Below are positions 44,502 to 55,134 of a stretch of DNA of 64,000 bases, in pieces; within the stretch, counting starts at the first letter, position 1; every line of letters starts with the position of its first letter. The position numbers and the translations under genes are program-made. The stretch is from Amanita rubescens (taxonomy: Eukaryota; Basidiomycota; Agaricomycetes; Agaricales; Amanitaceae). Location: contig WION01000135.1 of assembly GCA_015039365.1 (NCBI GenBank), positions 1-64,000 on the forward strand, given 5' to 3'. The notes under the pieces were generated by a model. That model was not told the origin of the DNA and did no database searches. It was given only the letters and a program-made list of their open reading frames with translations.

Positions 44502-45999
44502 GATTGACAGTCCTTCATGAAGCGACTGGTTAGTTGAGATCGAAAATTGCGTATCGAATTACTGACGAATGAATTTAGAAAAGAAAGGAGGCCAGCTCTG
44601 GGGTGTGCTTGGATCGAACGCGAATTTATACGTTTTTTCTTTCGTTCATTCAAATTTGGTCATTCGGAAACTTGATGCATTTCGCCAAGGAGGGGACACT
44701 CGTGTGCATGTAGCGCCATCGCAGTGCTTGAGGCAACGCTCATCACCGCTGCGCGAAAAAGACTCAGTCTCGCCAACGCAGATGGCTTCGGTTTCGAATA
44801 TAACATCAGAACTAAACGTTGGTTTCGACAGAGAGCCCCGTGATACTGCTTGTACCATGGTCCATCATCTATTGTTGATATCAAATACAACTCACATGCT
44901 ACGCAACCAACTCGGTTTCATCTCTCCCCAAACACAGCATTAAGGAACACAAAAGAGTAGTCTGAGGAAGCGTGCGTTAGTAACAGGGCGCGGTAAGAAA
45001 GGTGAGCGTCAACTGACGTGATGCCGATTCTGAACGTTATCCACCCTAGTCTCGTTGTTGATGTGCCACTGCTCTGAGTCCCGCCTCACTACGACGCAAT
45101 CAGTATCATACAACCAAGATGCTCCTTCAACTTTCAAAGTTTATTTTCACGAGTGCGATCTGTACCGTAAACAATATCGACGTAGCAGTTCAGTTGTTGA
45201 TGACACGGTTGAGTCTTAACAGGGGAAGGTCATACTGAAAGGCATACTGTCAAGCAATGGAAGATAAGGAGCTTGAAGAACCACTCGTACCTCGCCGGGC
45301 GACTCCTACAGGTTGACAAAGTTTAAGATATTCTAGACCCGTCGTGGCGCCCCGACTCGAGTTGATGGCCTAATAAAATGCATCAGAGATAGACGGTAGA
45401 GAACCGGAGAAGCAAACTCGAATTGATGACGTATGTCAGCGCGAACTTCCGTGATGCTTGGTGTCAACGTCCCGAAGACTATTTCGCAGGGAATTCAACG
45501 CGCGCGTGGCATCCGTGATGTCTTGCTCCATCATGGCAGGTACTTGGTGGCAGAGATTAGTATCGGAGATTTCACATTCCAGAGCGGATTCCTGAGAAGG
45601 GTCTGCCCATTCACAATAACATCAGCCAGCGAGTCAAAATCTGAAAAGGAGAGGAGATCTAACGTGGTGGCCCACCTCTCCTTCATCCTCGACGCGACCT
45701 CCGGAATTTCAAGACAAGTGTAAACTAGATAAGCGTCGGCTTACGCCGGCCGCGACCTTGCTTGCAGTTGGAAGTGACGTTTCATAACATCTTTGTCAGT
45801 GTGTTTACAGTTTCGCGTTCATCTATTAAGAATCATGATGGATCGCAAAGTTAACGAGCAGGAATTGTTTGACTGTTTCACGCGTCGTGAATTGGAAACA
45901 GCTGTGTCAGGTAAAACAATGAGCAGTGCAGATTAAGTACTACTAGTACTAGTACCTTACACAGGTGTCATGTTATTACGGCGTGGAGAATCGGAGTTG

Positions 46000-46047
46000 A
46001 TAAGACGGGCCGAAGTGGTGGAGAGACCTTGCAAGCAAGGTAATTAT
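46000..46047. repeat. duplicated block with hairpin, copy 1
   Basis: TGATAAGACGGGCCGAAG followed by GTGGAGAGACCTTGCAAGCA and AGGTAAT. Contains the perfect inverted repeat ACCTTGC-AA-GCAAGGT. The second copy at 46,670-46,778 has the same two halves separated by about 58 extra bases. Confidence 0.6.
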
Positions 46048-46669
46048 TATTGCATCTCTTATTTAACATATATCATGGATACATCCTTACTGTGCATGTG
46101 AATGCCTCGGACCATGCCACGCAAAGCGGTGGTCCACATCTCAAGTCTAGTTTGACGTTTGGTGACCGGACATGAGTTCGATGAGGAGAACGCCTGATTC
46201 GGTAACAGATTTGCACGTTCCTTCGTTTCGCTCCGAACCAATGTCAATGCGGATGGATGTACAAGTTGGTAATGACTGTGAACCGAAACGTATAACTGTA
46301 CGACGGTCACAGTTTCCTTATTCCTATCACGGGAGCGTATGCGTTCACCGATTATTGATCTCAGGGACAAACAATATCCGAGTCATCTGCAATTATCGAC
46401 ATTGCACCTCCTCCTAGGGGATCATTGAACTTGTTTAACATGTATGTCGCGCTATCTCGTTGTCCTGATTGAGAACACGGCTCTACGAGACTTCAAAGAG
46501 GAGATGTTGCTAAAGAAGCACTCGGATGAAAGCTTGCTGCAAGAAGATGACCGTCTAGAATGTATGGACAAGCACACCAAAATTTGGGGAGATGAGATAG
46601 CACCAATTAAGCACAGTACTGTGTATACGCATGTAGTGGACTACTGAGCTGACGTCTGATGAGGTCAGA

Positions 46670-46778
46670 CTGATAAGACGGGCCGAAGCGCAGTGGTGAG
46701 ACAATTCATTCAGATAAGATACGGGACGATTTCCCACGATTTTGGGGGTGGAGAGACCTTGCAAGCAAGGTAATGATA
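46670..46778. repeat. duplicated block with hairpin, copy 2
   Basis: Same halves as at 46,000-46,047; an insertion of about 58 bases lies between GGCCGAAG and GGTGGAGAGACC. The hairpin ACCTTGC-AA-GCAAGGT is retained at about 46,756-46,771. Confidence 0.6.
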
Positions 46779-46972
46779 TAATTGATATGATCATAGCGAC
46801 AACTTACATAAGCTTACATATCATCCGAGTCGTCAAGTTACCATCTTTGTTCTGATGCGTCGGACTCCAGATCCGACATATAAATCATCTGAGATATTTG
46901 GCCCGCCCCACTGCAGCGCAGTGCACTTCTCAGCGTGCTGGTCACTCGAGAATACAACTCTACCAAGTCATC

Positions 46973-47401
46973 ATGGTTAAACTAGTCATAATCGCACTTA
47001 TTCAGCTGGTCTTGTTGGCTCAAATTTCACTCACCGCTCCCGTCAATAAACCCGATGGCACAAACCCGTACGCATCACTATGTATTGTTCTTGGACAATA
47101 AAAAGCAGCGCTGACGTGTGTTTGTTTTGATTCAGCACTCCCCAGACGTAAGGCTTACAACTTTTTCGGATCTAATTCGAGATAACTCAATATTCAAGTT
47201 GGCTGAATGAATAGTTTGGAACACCCTTACCAGCGCATCAAGCCTGATACACCAGGCGTTAAGGGAAAATTTAAAAACCTTGTGGACAAAATACGCCAAC
47301 CAGTTAGGGCGAAACTCCAGAAATCATCCCATCAACCCACCGGCGAACAACTTGGCGAAGAGAACCCAAGCCGTGCGCTGCTGTCCTCGGAAGGAAACTA
47401 G
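46973..47401 (+). CDS. small secreted protein, MVK family member 1
   Basis: Three exons in phase: 46973-47067, 47136-47147 (12 nt) and 47215-47401; 97 residues. Signal peptide MVKLVIIALIQLVLLAQISL then TAPVNKPDG. The mature part is basic in the middle (VKGKFKNLVDKIRQPVRAKL) and polar at the end; no cysteine pairs or domain. The sequence around the start (CTCAGCGTGCTGGTCACTCG, AGAATACA, ATCATGGTTAAA) is nearly the same as upstream of the gene at 56,679, and the exon pattern (signal exon, tiny exon, long exon) is the same, so they are paralogues with diverged mature parts. Confidence 0.65.
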
Positions 47402-47459
47402 CAAAAGAGGGGCACCGTCGTGGGCCGTGGCATTATCTACGTAATGCGTTCACGCTATT

Positions 47460-47650
47460 CAAAGTGTTAAGCAGCTAAAACAGTCATTTTTCAAGGGGAA
47501 GGCCTCCAGCGAGAGCCCAAAGCAAGGATTTCTTTCAGTGCGATTGAAATGAATTGGAGGTCATAGGACGTTAGAACTTGGAATTTGACTAGCTTATTAT
47601 GAAACCTATATTGCGGCGTCAATCGGCTGAAATTTTGCTGCGGTTGTCGT
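47460..47650 (+). pseudogene. fossil of an MVK-family third exon
   Basis: Aligns with 55,365-55,530 (GTTAAG.AGCTAAAACAGT, TTCAAGGGGAAGGCC, AGCGAGAGCCC, TTTCTTTCAGTGCGATTG) and more weakly with exon 3 of the gene at 56,679 (GCGA.TG.AATGAATTGGAG). No open frame. It sits just after member 1. Confidence 0.5.
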
Positions 47651-48899
47651 TTTCAGATGACACCCACAAAGTATGCTGCCAGTAGTTAAGTGAGAGCCAT
47701 TGTTCTCCTTGGCGAGCATCGATGTTACGGAGGGTACTTGCAAGCCAAGAAAAGTGCGCCGGCAGGTGCACGAAATCGGCGCGCCTCAGGTGCACACATT
47801 AAATCTCGCGTGCACGTGACTAATACTAATAGTAAGAGTCGACGCGGCGCGCGCCACACGTTTTTCTCTTGCCCACTGCGCCCAATCTGACGCGTTCTTT
47901 TTCATCTGCCACCCGGATCTCGTCCCTCGCATTGACTCTAGCCTTAACTCCGTGAGTATGGCCTGCTCCCTTTGGCTGTGCGGGCGAATTCGCGCGCCTG
48001 TGGGCGTCTCATGACGGTTGGCAAGAGTCGACTTCTCTCAACTTCAAGTCCCATTGAGGTCAACTCGAGGTGCGAAAATTCATATTCAGGACCTAGACGT
48101 TCCGTCGCTCCCGGGACCTAGACTTTCGTGTCGTCCTTTCTCAAGCTGTAAACACTCACTAGTCATTGTAGCTGTATATAATCAACCACACGGCGTTTCC
48201 GCCTTTTTCGCGTCCTACCGTCCTAGTCCTTCACCCCTGCATGGCCATAGCACTCATTCGTGATATTCCATGGGCTGAATGGTGAGCCATACACCTCTTC
48301 TTGATGCCACTGTTCTACACTATGGATGCTAGGCTATTCTCGTTACCCGTGCCTGCATCACCGCATTACAGGACAAGCAAAGCGTCTGGTGGTCTACGGT
48401 GGCGACCCTGACACCATGACTCATCAGTTCTGCCGAGCAATGTCGGATGCGGCGTAGCAGCTACCCGGCCTCTGTAGTTCTCATTGCCTTGGCCAACAGC
48501 CAGGCGAGCTCCGAGGCCAATGTGCCTGTGCAGATGGGTTACGAGCCGAGAGGTGGTGTACTACTGGTTCCCAAAGCATAGTTTCCGAGCGCCCTGGATC
48601 TAGCTTGAACGCTGCCCAAATCTGCTGCCACGGTCCACCTGCCAACCAACAGACAACCTGGCGAGCTCTCTTGGCCACCCTCTCGTCGTTCTCTCACTCA
48701 CCTACTAGTCCACACAGCATATGTAAACTAGTAAAATGCGTACATTTTCTCGCCAATACCATGCCTGGGCCGAACTTAACCATACTGGCACACCTGTCGG
48801 TGCACCTAAACCTCACTGTGCACCGGTTAGCGCACCTTGGCGCACTGGTCGGTGCACGCCCCAGCGCACGCGCACACACAACCCACATCTCGACCGTCT
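47651..48899. other. interval rich in GTGCAC sites, no intact gene
   Basis: 1.25 kb. GTGCAC palindromes cluster at 47,765-47,815 and at 48,797-48,858, with several GGTGCACC-like units in about 60 bases. Open frames (for example + 48,018-48,263) show nothing recognisable. Confidence 0.5.
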
Positions 48900-49160
48900 A
48901 ACAAACACCTCTCTGTCGACACAGAAGGCAATACGCATGTCGACCTCGAGTTCATCGAGGAGCCACTGGGAATCAGTACGGAGCAAGGCCATGGTCTTCT
49001 TATGTCTCTTCGCAACTATAAGGCGCTGGAGGAGGAAGATGTGCTTGCGATGGCAACATTCATGCACAAGTGTTTGCAGTTGGACCCTAAGAACCGAGCG
49101 ACAGCTGAGGAGCAGCTTGAGCGAGTGCCTTCACTGTCTTGTTATGTTAGATGCATATTT
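48900..49160 (+). pseudogene. fragment of an SRPK-like protein kinase
   Basis: The + frame around 48,930-49,130 reads EEEDVLAMATFMHKCLQLDPKNRATAEEQL, the C-terminal lobe end seen in agaricomycete SR-protein-kinase-like genes (M..CL.LDP..R.TA.ELL). Nothing of the glycine loop, lysine, HRD or DFG regions is found upstream in frame. It is a short relic, possibly carried in by an earlier insertion. Confidence 0.6.
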
Positions 49161-49768
49161 ACTTAATAAATCACAAAGACTGGTTTTCACCATTCTTCAA
49201 TTGCACTTCTCGATCATCAAAACCCATGTCAAACTCATCTGTAGGTCAGTTCTTTGCACCTGGTGGTATTCTCGCCCTATTCTTGACAGTCGACCAAGTA
49301 GTCTTCGAGTGCAACACATTTGTTCCTTTCACAAAAAGCCAGGTGTTGATACCCCAACGACGAGGTTCAGGAAAATGGTGCGCCGAGGCCGTCAACGTCG
49401 AACGATGAGAAGCTCATCGAAGAAGCCTCTCAGGCTCCACTGTGGCCCAACGAGGTAGAAAGACTGCGAGACATGTACGTGGTCAATAAAGGGGAGACAA
49501 GCGTGAATCTATACTCACTTTACCAAGTGGCAAGTGTTGCCATCACGCTGCTTCGCTTCGCTCATCTGCGCCTACCTGTCCCACGTGGCCTGCTCACTGC
49601 GGTACATATACCACTATGATGCTGAAACAAGGAACGGTGAACTCTGTTCCTTACACTGTCATGATAGGTATTTGTGATTAGGGGAAATATGCATTACACG
49701 AAGGGTCTAATTAGAAAATGATATATGATTCCAGCCTCTGCGGCAAGGATACAGCTACCTCAGCTACT
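49161..49768. other. intergenic, 3' side of the HExxH gene
   Basis: About 600 bases. No gene or repeat is seen. Some short + strand frames overlap the kinase fragment. Confidence 0.45.
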
Positions 49769-50909
49769 TCACCATGGTGTTTTCCACCTGTCTGATCCTA
49801 AAAATGAACGGATCCCAAGGCCTACTGGAGCGACAACCTCTTGGTTTGGACAGGTAGTTGTTTCTGTTACCCGAGCACGGAAGTCAGAACCACCTAGAAA
49901 TTCTGCTAAAGTGTCTGCTGAGGGCGGAGTAAAATGTGAGGAACCAAGTGACTGAAGAATCTTTGTAGCAGTATCAACATCTGTGGATGGTTTTAGTTTG
50001 GCTTTTGGGATGGGAAAGGTTGTCGTACCGATAATGTAGGCTGCGCCACTGCCCTTCTCCAGAACCACTCTCTTGATCAACTTCATCTGACCGACATCAC
50101 CTTCACAATCCCAACTTGCTGAAACAAATCCATGTGGCATCAATCGTGCTTCTAACAGCCATCCAGACTCGCCATGTCTGCGTCGAGTTGGACCAACACC
50201 CTCGGGAGTGATAATATTGTTGAATAGGTACTTAGTGAAGGAGTGCGATAGCTCATGGAGGATAACGACTGTGATAATCAAGTTGTATAGCGGTAGTGCC
50301 AGTAAGCCTGGTCTATTGTTGGTGGCAGCCTACAAGAAAGGCAGTGATTTAATTTCCATATCTCCAATTGAAATGAGAGCTCACCACTTCTGCCGCAGAT
50401 ACGAGGCTACTCAATATTCCGACTTCATGCAATGATTTGGCTTGCTTTGAGACCCTGCCCCACAATACATCCGACGAGTTCTCCGAACCCTCAATAGACC
50501 GGAAGGTTGGCCAATGGTCAACGACGAAGGAAAGAAAGTCTTCTCTACAGGGTTGATGATCTAGGATCCCACCGCTACTACCTCCTGACAGCTTGGAGTA
50601 AAAATCCTGAGCGATAGATATATAATGTGATTGTGTATCTGTAGATGTGTAAAGGTGTCTGCGGATTGTCGATAGGATGCGGATGAAATTGACTGCATCA
50701 TGAAGAGACACACAGCCAGGGTCATGGGCGTAGCTTTGAGGAGGCAGATTCACTCCAGGGATGTGCGACAAGTAGGCGTTGCACTCCTGAACGAGATGAC
50801 CTGAAAACCCATAAGCTCAACAGTTAGCCTTGCTCTGCAAAGGAATGATGTCCACCTCACCTCTCTGGCCGCAGTGTTGGCACCAGTTCGCGAGTCTTGA
50901 ACGGGTCAT
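49769..50909 (-). CDS. hypothetical protein with zincin-like HExxH motif
   Basis: Three exons in phase: 50861-50909, 50385-50800 and 49769-50329; 341 residues, ATG at 50,909-50,907. The centre has a hydrophobic strand followed by the zinc-protease motif: LYNLIITVVILHELSHSFTKYLF (HELSH near residue 180). Upstream is a helical region of about 150 residues with WGRVSKQAKSLHEVG; downstream SGWLLEARLMPHGFVSASWD, whose E (ESGW or LLEARL) could be the third zinc ligand. I recall similar uncharacterised agaricomycete proteins with HExxH in this setting. No signal peptide, so probably intracellular. Catalysis is inferred from the motif only. Confidence 0.7.
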
Positions 50910-51168
50910 AGTTAGTCTGAGATGATGTATTTGTTACTCCTATTCCCCGCAAACTTATTAGGGTTGTGAAATAAAGGCGTGAGATATCTCACGTGTATGG
51001 TGCCCCCTAAATTGCAGCACGGCGCAACAAGTTGGCGAATAGAAGTTCCGAGGCCGTAGCGAAATGTAGGTCTCAGTTTTATAACCTGAAACCGACTCTC
51101 CATTCTTGTTCCCGTTAAACAGCGGCACATCCCGAATTACATAATCCACATAAAAACATATTCCAAAC
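50910..51168. other. left flank of the transposon
   Basis: Short interval between the HExxH gene start and the transposon end. Its last nine bases, ATTCCAAAC (51,160-51,168), recur directly after the right end of the element (53,890-53,898). Confidence 0.7.
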
Positions 51169-51253
51169 CAGACTCCTACCCAGTCCCAGCATCGCTCGTT
51201 ATGTAAGCATGTCGCTCTGGAGGGACTGGCAAATAACATGCGTCAACAACGTC
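51169..51253 (+). repeat. left terminal inverted repeat
   Basis: About 85 bases; see the element entry. It contains its own short inverted pair (CCCAGTCCC and GGAGGGACTGG) that could fold. Partner at 53,796-53,889. Confidence 0.85.
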
Positions 51254-51391
51254 CCGCGTTGTCACCAGTTGTCACGTTTGGCTTCGGCCGCGGCGGACCT
51301 TGAAATGTATTTCTAAAAATATGTACGTCGTACAGCGTCGGGGGAACGTCGAAATACTAGATGTATATATGCACTATCCTTCTGCTCGACA

Positions 51392-51945
51392 ATGCCTGAG
51401 TTACAACAGCCACAAGTACAGGGCATACAGCCACTACCTCAAAGGGACTTTACGGCTATATTGGATGCATTTGATGCATCTGGCTGCTCAATTCCGGACC
51501 TCGTCATTGCTCTCTTGACCGAGCGGCGCTTCAAGAGCAGCGCATACACTGCTGAGCTACTTCAGCAGTCTGGTGACGTCCTCAGGAGTCTGTTAAGACA
51601 TGCCAAATTGCCTAGGAATGCTGAGAAGGCTGCTTGTGAGGCTCTGCACCGTGTCTATGTGCGTGAAATCAAGGACCTTGTCAAGCCAAGTGCTGGATGG
51701 AATTTCTCGGCCCAACAAGCAACACCAGAGGATATTGATGACTTTGATCTTGAGGACTTGGCTTCGGATGTAGCTGATACTGCTCCTCTGCTCTGGGCTC
51801 TGCTCGATATCTTGCTATCTGTACAGACTAGCAAGCTCCGGGTTGTGTATATCACAGCACGTCTCAATGACAGCCGGACGGCAGCGGTCACAACCGTTGA
51901 GCATACTCGGGTCACATTCAAGGTGGAGGGATACTTGAATATATC
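51392..51945 (+). pseudogene. DUF6589-like protein, N-terminal part
   Basis: ATG at 51,392, about 185 codons before the frame runs into sequence antisense to the helicase end. Helical and rich in Leu/Asp: FTAILDAFDASGCSIPDLVIALLTE, DVLRSLLRHAKLPRNAEKAAC, YVREIKDLVKPSAGWNFSAQQ, DFDLEDLASDVADTAPLLWALLD. The GWNF...DFDLEDL...APLLW blocks align with SWDY...AFSMKKL...APIMW of the minus-strand gene at 20,281-21,534, so both belong to the same family. The conserved C-terminal blocks present there (VVSDNIQ region) are missing here. It may be the DNA-mobilising partner of the element, but that is inference. Confidence 0.65.
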
Positions 51946-53593
51946 AGACAAAACGTCATACAGTCACAAATGTGAAACTCACCAGCTTTTGTATTTTCGA
52001 ACTGATCACTGAATGGCTGGCAGCGACAACTGACCCCCCGGGTATCGGCATTAAGCAAGGTGAAAACAGCAGGTTCAATCTTCTCTTTTTTGGATTTCTT
52101 TCTCGAGTACGTTGAGGGCTTCTTTTTCTTCCCCTTCCCCTTCTCGTCATCCTTCTCATCCTCGGCATCATCAGAGTCATCCTTCTCCTCCCCCTCCGCC
52201 TCCTCCTCCTCCTCCCCTTCCTCCTCTCCCTCTTCGTCGGAAGCCTCGTGGTCCCGGGATGCCGCTGACCGACTCGTAGAAGGCCCCAGTTTAGTTTGTT
52301 TGGCAGTCGATGATGTACCTGGTTCAATTTTGATAGAAGAAGAATTGCGCTTTCGTTTCTTTTTTTCGTTTGCGAGAACGTCGAAATACTCCTTTTCGGC
52401 AAAAAAAATTGCAGTACCCTCAAGGGTCGGATCACGAACGCAACGTCCAAATCGTTGCCAAAGAGCTGATATAGATGGAGTGGCACGCCATTGGATAACA
52501 ATTGCGATGTCAGGTAGATCCATACCCTGAGCATCCCTTAGTACATTGTAAATTTGCGCTAACGTGAACTCACCATCCCGAATGAATCGGTTGCCATCAG
52601 ACCCCACGTTTCACCCCAAGCCAACCGTCCTGCTTCATTCCGCTTGAACTTATCTGACATCTCTGAATTGAACCACTTGACACGGTGGTGTTGATCTTTA
52701 GGCAATAAGCTTCGCAAGAATAGGCCGGCTAAAACAGACTCGTTGATGTTGTCGAAAAAGACCAGAAACTTCGGCGGTGGTGGATCACCAAGCTTCCAGT
52801 TGCATAATAAGAACGAAAGGTCCCGGAACGTGCGAATGGGATTGAGAATTGGGCAGACGAGTATCTTGATGTTGGTGCGATCAGTAGAGCAACGGGAAAT
52901 GAATAAAGCTTCTTCACGAAGGTGCAAGACTTTCTTGACGTTGTCGATTACACCTGATGACATTGTTGCCGATGTCGCTAGAGTTGGGCAGGGTTTACGC
53001 TGCAAATAACAAAGACGTCCGATTTCACGGTATTCAGGTCAAAAAGTTCCCCACTGTGAGATACAGTGGGCTTCGTCAATGACGATACTGATGACGTGGT
53101 CATTGAAAGTCTTATCGCTGAGGAGCTTCTCAAAGCCGCCTTTAGGCCGCATCAGCTCCTCCGGATTGACGATGATGACTCAATATCGAAATGAAGCAAT
53201 GAGCTACTCAAGTTGTGAGCAAATATGTTGAATATGCAAAGAATGTCAAAGGCTCACCCGAAAATTCCATTCTGTCGCAGTTTTAGCCGATATGAAGATT
53301 CCTTCTATGTCCAACCTGCTCAAAAGCTCCGTATTTTGTTCCCCAAGAATGTTTAAGGGTGTGACAATGATCTGGATTCCTTGTGGCCGGAATAAGAGCG
53401 GCATCCAGAAGGTTAAGGTCTTCCCACTGCCAGTAGCCGCAAGCGAGATGACGTCTTGGCCACGTAAAATCGCATCACAGACGCGAACCTGCCATAGACA
53501 TGGCCGTCTTCCGAGATTCTCAAGTGTTTTGGCCCGGATTTCATCGAACGATGGGCAATACGGATCAACAACCATATCTGTTTGACTAGACAT
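51918..53593 (-). pseudogene. RecQ-like DNA helicase with nonsense mutations
   Basis: ATG at 53,593. Motif I AATGSGKTLTFW, Ia IIVTPLNILGEQN, later VIIVNPEELM, motif II IVIDEAHCISQWG, motif III ATSATM, motif V FGM-GMDLPDIAIVIQW over an intron (donor GTGAGT near 52,577), motif VI QRFGRCVRD, then a Lys/Glu-rich tail (EGEEEEEAEGEEKDDSDD, KKKPSTYSRKKSKK) and a diverged cysteine segment. Two in-frame TGA codons stand where arginine is expected: near 53,180 (FRY-TGA-VIIVN) and near 53,046 (GTF-TGA-PEYREIG). Both are what CGA gives after a C-to-T change at CpG. Coding content is otherwise well kept, so inactivation looks recent. The end merges with the truncated DUF6589-like gene. Confidence 0.8.
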
Positions 53594-53795
53594 AGAGAAA
53601 TCGCCGAGATTGGCTGAAATTTTGAGTCAGAGGGTTAGATATGGTACAAGAATTGATATACCACTCACCTTTTGTCAAGCCGAGCAATTGTGGCCAGGGG
53701 ACAGGCGTGCCATGCAACTGGGTGATACGGCACGGCCAACGCGCGCTCAAGTTATTCAAAGTCCGAAAAGATGTCACAGAAAGTAACGCAACCGC

Positions 53796-53889
53796 GACGT
53801 TGTTGACGCATGTTATTTGCCAGTCCCTCCAGAGCAATACGCTTACATAACATCGTCAAGCTAGCTCCGAGGGACTGGGTAGGAGTCTG
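53796..53889 (-). repeat. right terminal inverted repeat
   Basis: About 94 bases, partner of 51,169-51,253; ends GGGACTGGGTAGGAGTCTG, followed at once by the direct repeat ATTCCAAAC (53,890-53,898). Confidence 0.85.
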
Positions 53890-53898
53890 ATTCCAAAC

Positions 53899-54279
53899 AT
53901 GGCTAAATCTCTTAGCTTTCTTATTTGTCAGCCTGAGACACCTCCTGTGAATCGTGATCACATAATGCATGCTGCTGTCACTACTTCCCCGCCACTCTTC
54001 TAATCTCATCAGTTGCTCACAGTCTCTCAGTCTGTGCTGCCATTATTGTAATATTCAGCTTCTCTTTGTATGTATTTATTCTCTCTTTACATTCTCTTTA
54101 CATTCTCTTTGTATTCTATTTGTGCATATTGTGGTATGATTACATAATACATTCATTTTGCGCACAACATGACAATGCAGGCGAGGCTTTGCCTCGTATT
54201 ATAGAAGTTTCTGGCCTCGGACCATGCCACGTGAAGCGGTGGCCGACACCTACAAGTCTTGCTTGTTGAGTTACAGCCT
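53899..54279. other. right flank of the transposon, low-complexity patch
   Basis: Contains a TTTACATTCTC-type repeat at 54,060-54,125, a small inverted repeat GCGAGGC-TTT-GCCTCG at 54,180-54,196, and at 54,212-54,265 a second copy of the short repeat seen at 46,108-46,160 (CCTCGGACCATGCCACG then AAGCGGTGG). No gene. Confidence 0.6.
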
Positions 54280-55105
54280 CGTATATGCGGAATACCACAT
54301 CATCATCAAGGTATACGACCCCCGCATCGTGAGCGACCATCACCCTCCTGGATTCCCGACCGTCCTTGGTCGTTGACAGTTGTCCCTTGAAATCGCAGCA
54401 GCTGAGCGTCGTAAAGCAATTGCCGGTCTCGACGATTACGACGAGCTGTGTTATGGTGACTTTGACGAGTTTCTCAGAGTAATTCTTCTACAGGACCACA
54501 CTCGGAGCTAGCCGCATACTCGCGCACAAGATCTCGTAGGCATCTGTCGATCCGCGCCGTCCCATATCTCCTCATGTCCTCGCCATCGAGTATATCCCTG
54601 GTGAAAGTCTCAGCACAATCAATCCCAGCTCTGTTCCTCGCTCCTTGGCATGCTCCTTGATTACAACTGTGTGCTCATTCCCGTCCTAGTACGTCATCAT
54701 TCACTGCGATCTCCATACAGACAATATTCTCTTCTCCCAGCAACCCTCATGGCTTTGGACAATCAATCCTGCGAAGACGAATCGGACTCTGAGTGGGAAT
54801 TTGCAGCGGAAATGAAGTTCTAGTGAAGCTATTATTGCACAAAGCCGGGATCAGATATTTCGATCCATTTCTCCAGCAGATATTTCCCAATCCCCTGGGC
54901 GCGGATTACTGGAACACGATGGTCAACACGCGAGGCCAGCGTTGACAGGGGATTGGACGGGTCCTGGTTGGATCAGACTTGACGAGCCCATAAGATGGAA
55001 TCTCAGGGACGATGTCGCTTCTTGGCTTGCTGCAAAGCAGGCAGGCTTGTTGACCGGCGTAGATCCCCCAGACCTGGCTCACCTGGATATGTGCCGGTGA
55101 TCCTA
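54280..55105 (+). pseudogene. decayed kinase-like gene (fungal PKc-like/APH fold)
   Basis: Pieces in order but in shifting frames: IIIKVYDPRIVSD (54,295), SLEIAAAERRKAIAGLDDYDELCYGDFDEFLR (54,385-54,480), PHVLAIEYIPGESL (54,570-54,615), the catalytic-loop segment HCDLHTDNILFS (54,700-54,735), and later WLAAKQAGLL (55,025). This matches the layout of agaricomycete kinase-like genes with a degenerate APH/PKc domain. Several stops and shifts (for example TGA after VLGR near 54,375) show it is dead. Confidence 0.65.
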
Positions 55106-55134
55106 TAATGCTCGTGTCGTGTGGAAAGGGGGCA

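Larger units (their letters stand above)
44502..46972. other. long interval with repeats, no convincing gene
   Basis: 2.47 kb. Short open frames occur (+ 45,433-45,723; minus strand about 45,380-45,720 with MMEQDITDATRALNSLRNSLRD; + 46,444-46,647) without domains, splice support or signals. A duplicated block occurs at 46,000-46,047 and 46,670-46,778 and a short repeat at 46,108-46,160 recurs at 54,212. Upstream of 46,973 lies the promoter shared with the paralogue at 56,679. Confidence 0.5.
51169..53889. mobile_element. DNA transposon with DUF6589-like and RecQ-like genes
   Basis: 2,721 bp bounded by inverted repeats. Left: starts CAGACTCCTACCCAGTCCC at 51,169 and continues to 51,253; right: the reverse complement runs from 53,889 back to 53,796. 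The outer 19 bases are identical, the centre is diverged, and the inner part (CTGGAGGGACTGGCAAATAA, CATGCGTCAACAACGTC) is again identical. A perfect 9-bp direct repeat ATTCCAAAC flanks the element on both sides, a target-site duplication. Inside, a DUF6589-like gene (+, 51,392) and a RecQ-like helicase (minus, 53,593) face each other; the DUF6589-like gene is cut off at the junction near 51,945, so this copy looks like an internal deletion derivative. The 9-bp duplication resembles Mutator-like elements, but I recognise no standard transposase here. Confidence 0.85.

Noticed and set aside
45433..45723. 96-codon + frame and an overlapping minus frame
   Set aside because: Neither has a domain, promoter motif or splice support; left as intergenic.
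46444..46647. 67-codon + frame
   Set aside because: Lys/Glu-rich but without relatives, signal or splice context.
52060..52530. 156-codon Ser/Phe-rich + frame
   Set aside because: Antisense of the acidic Lys/Glu tail of the RecQ-like helicase.
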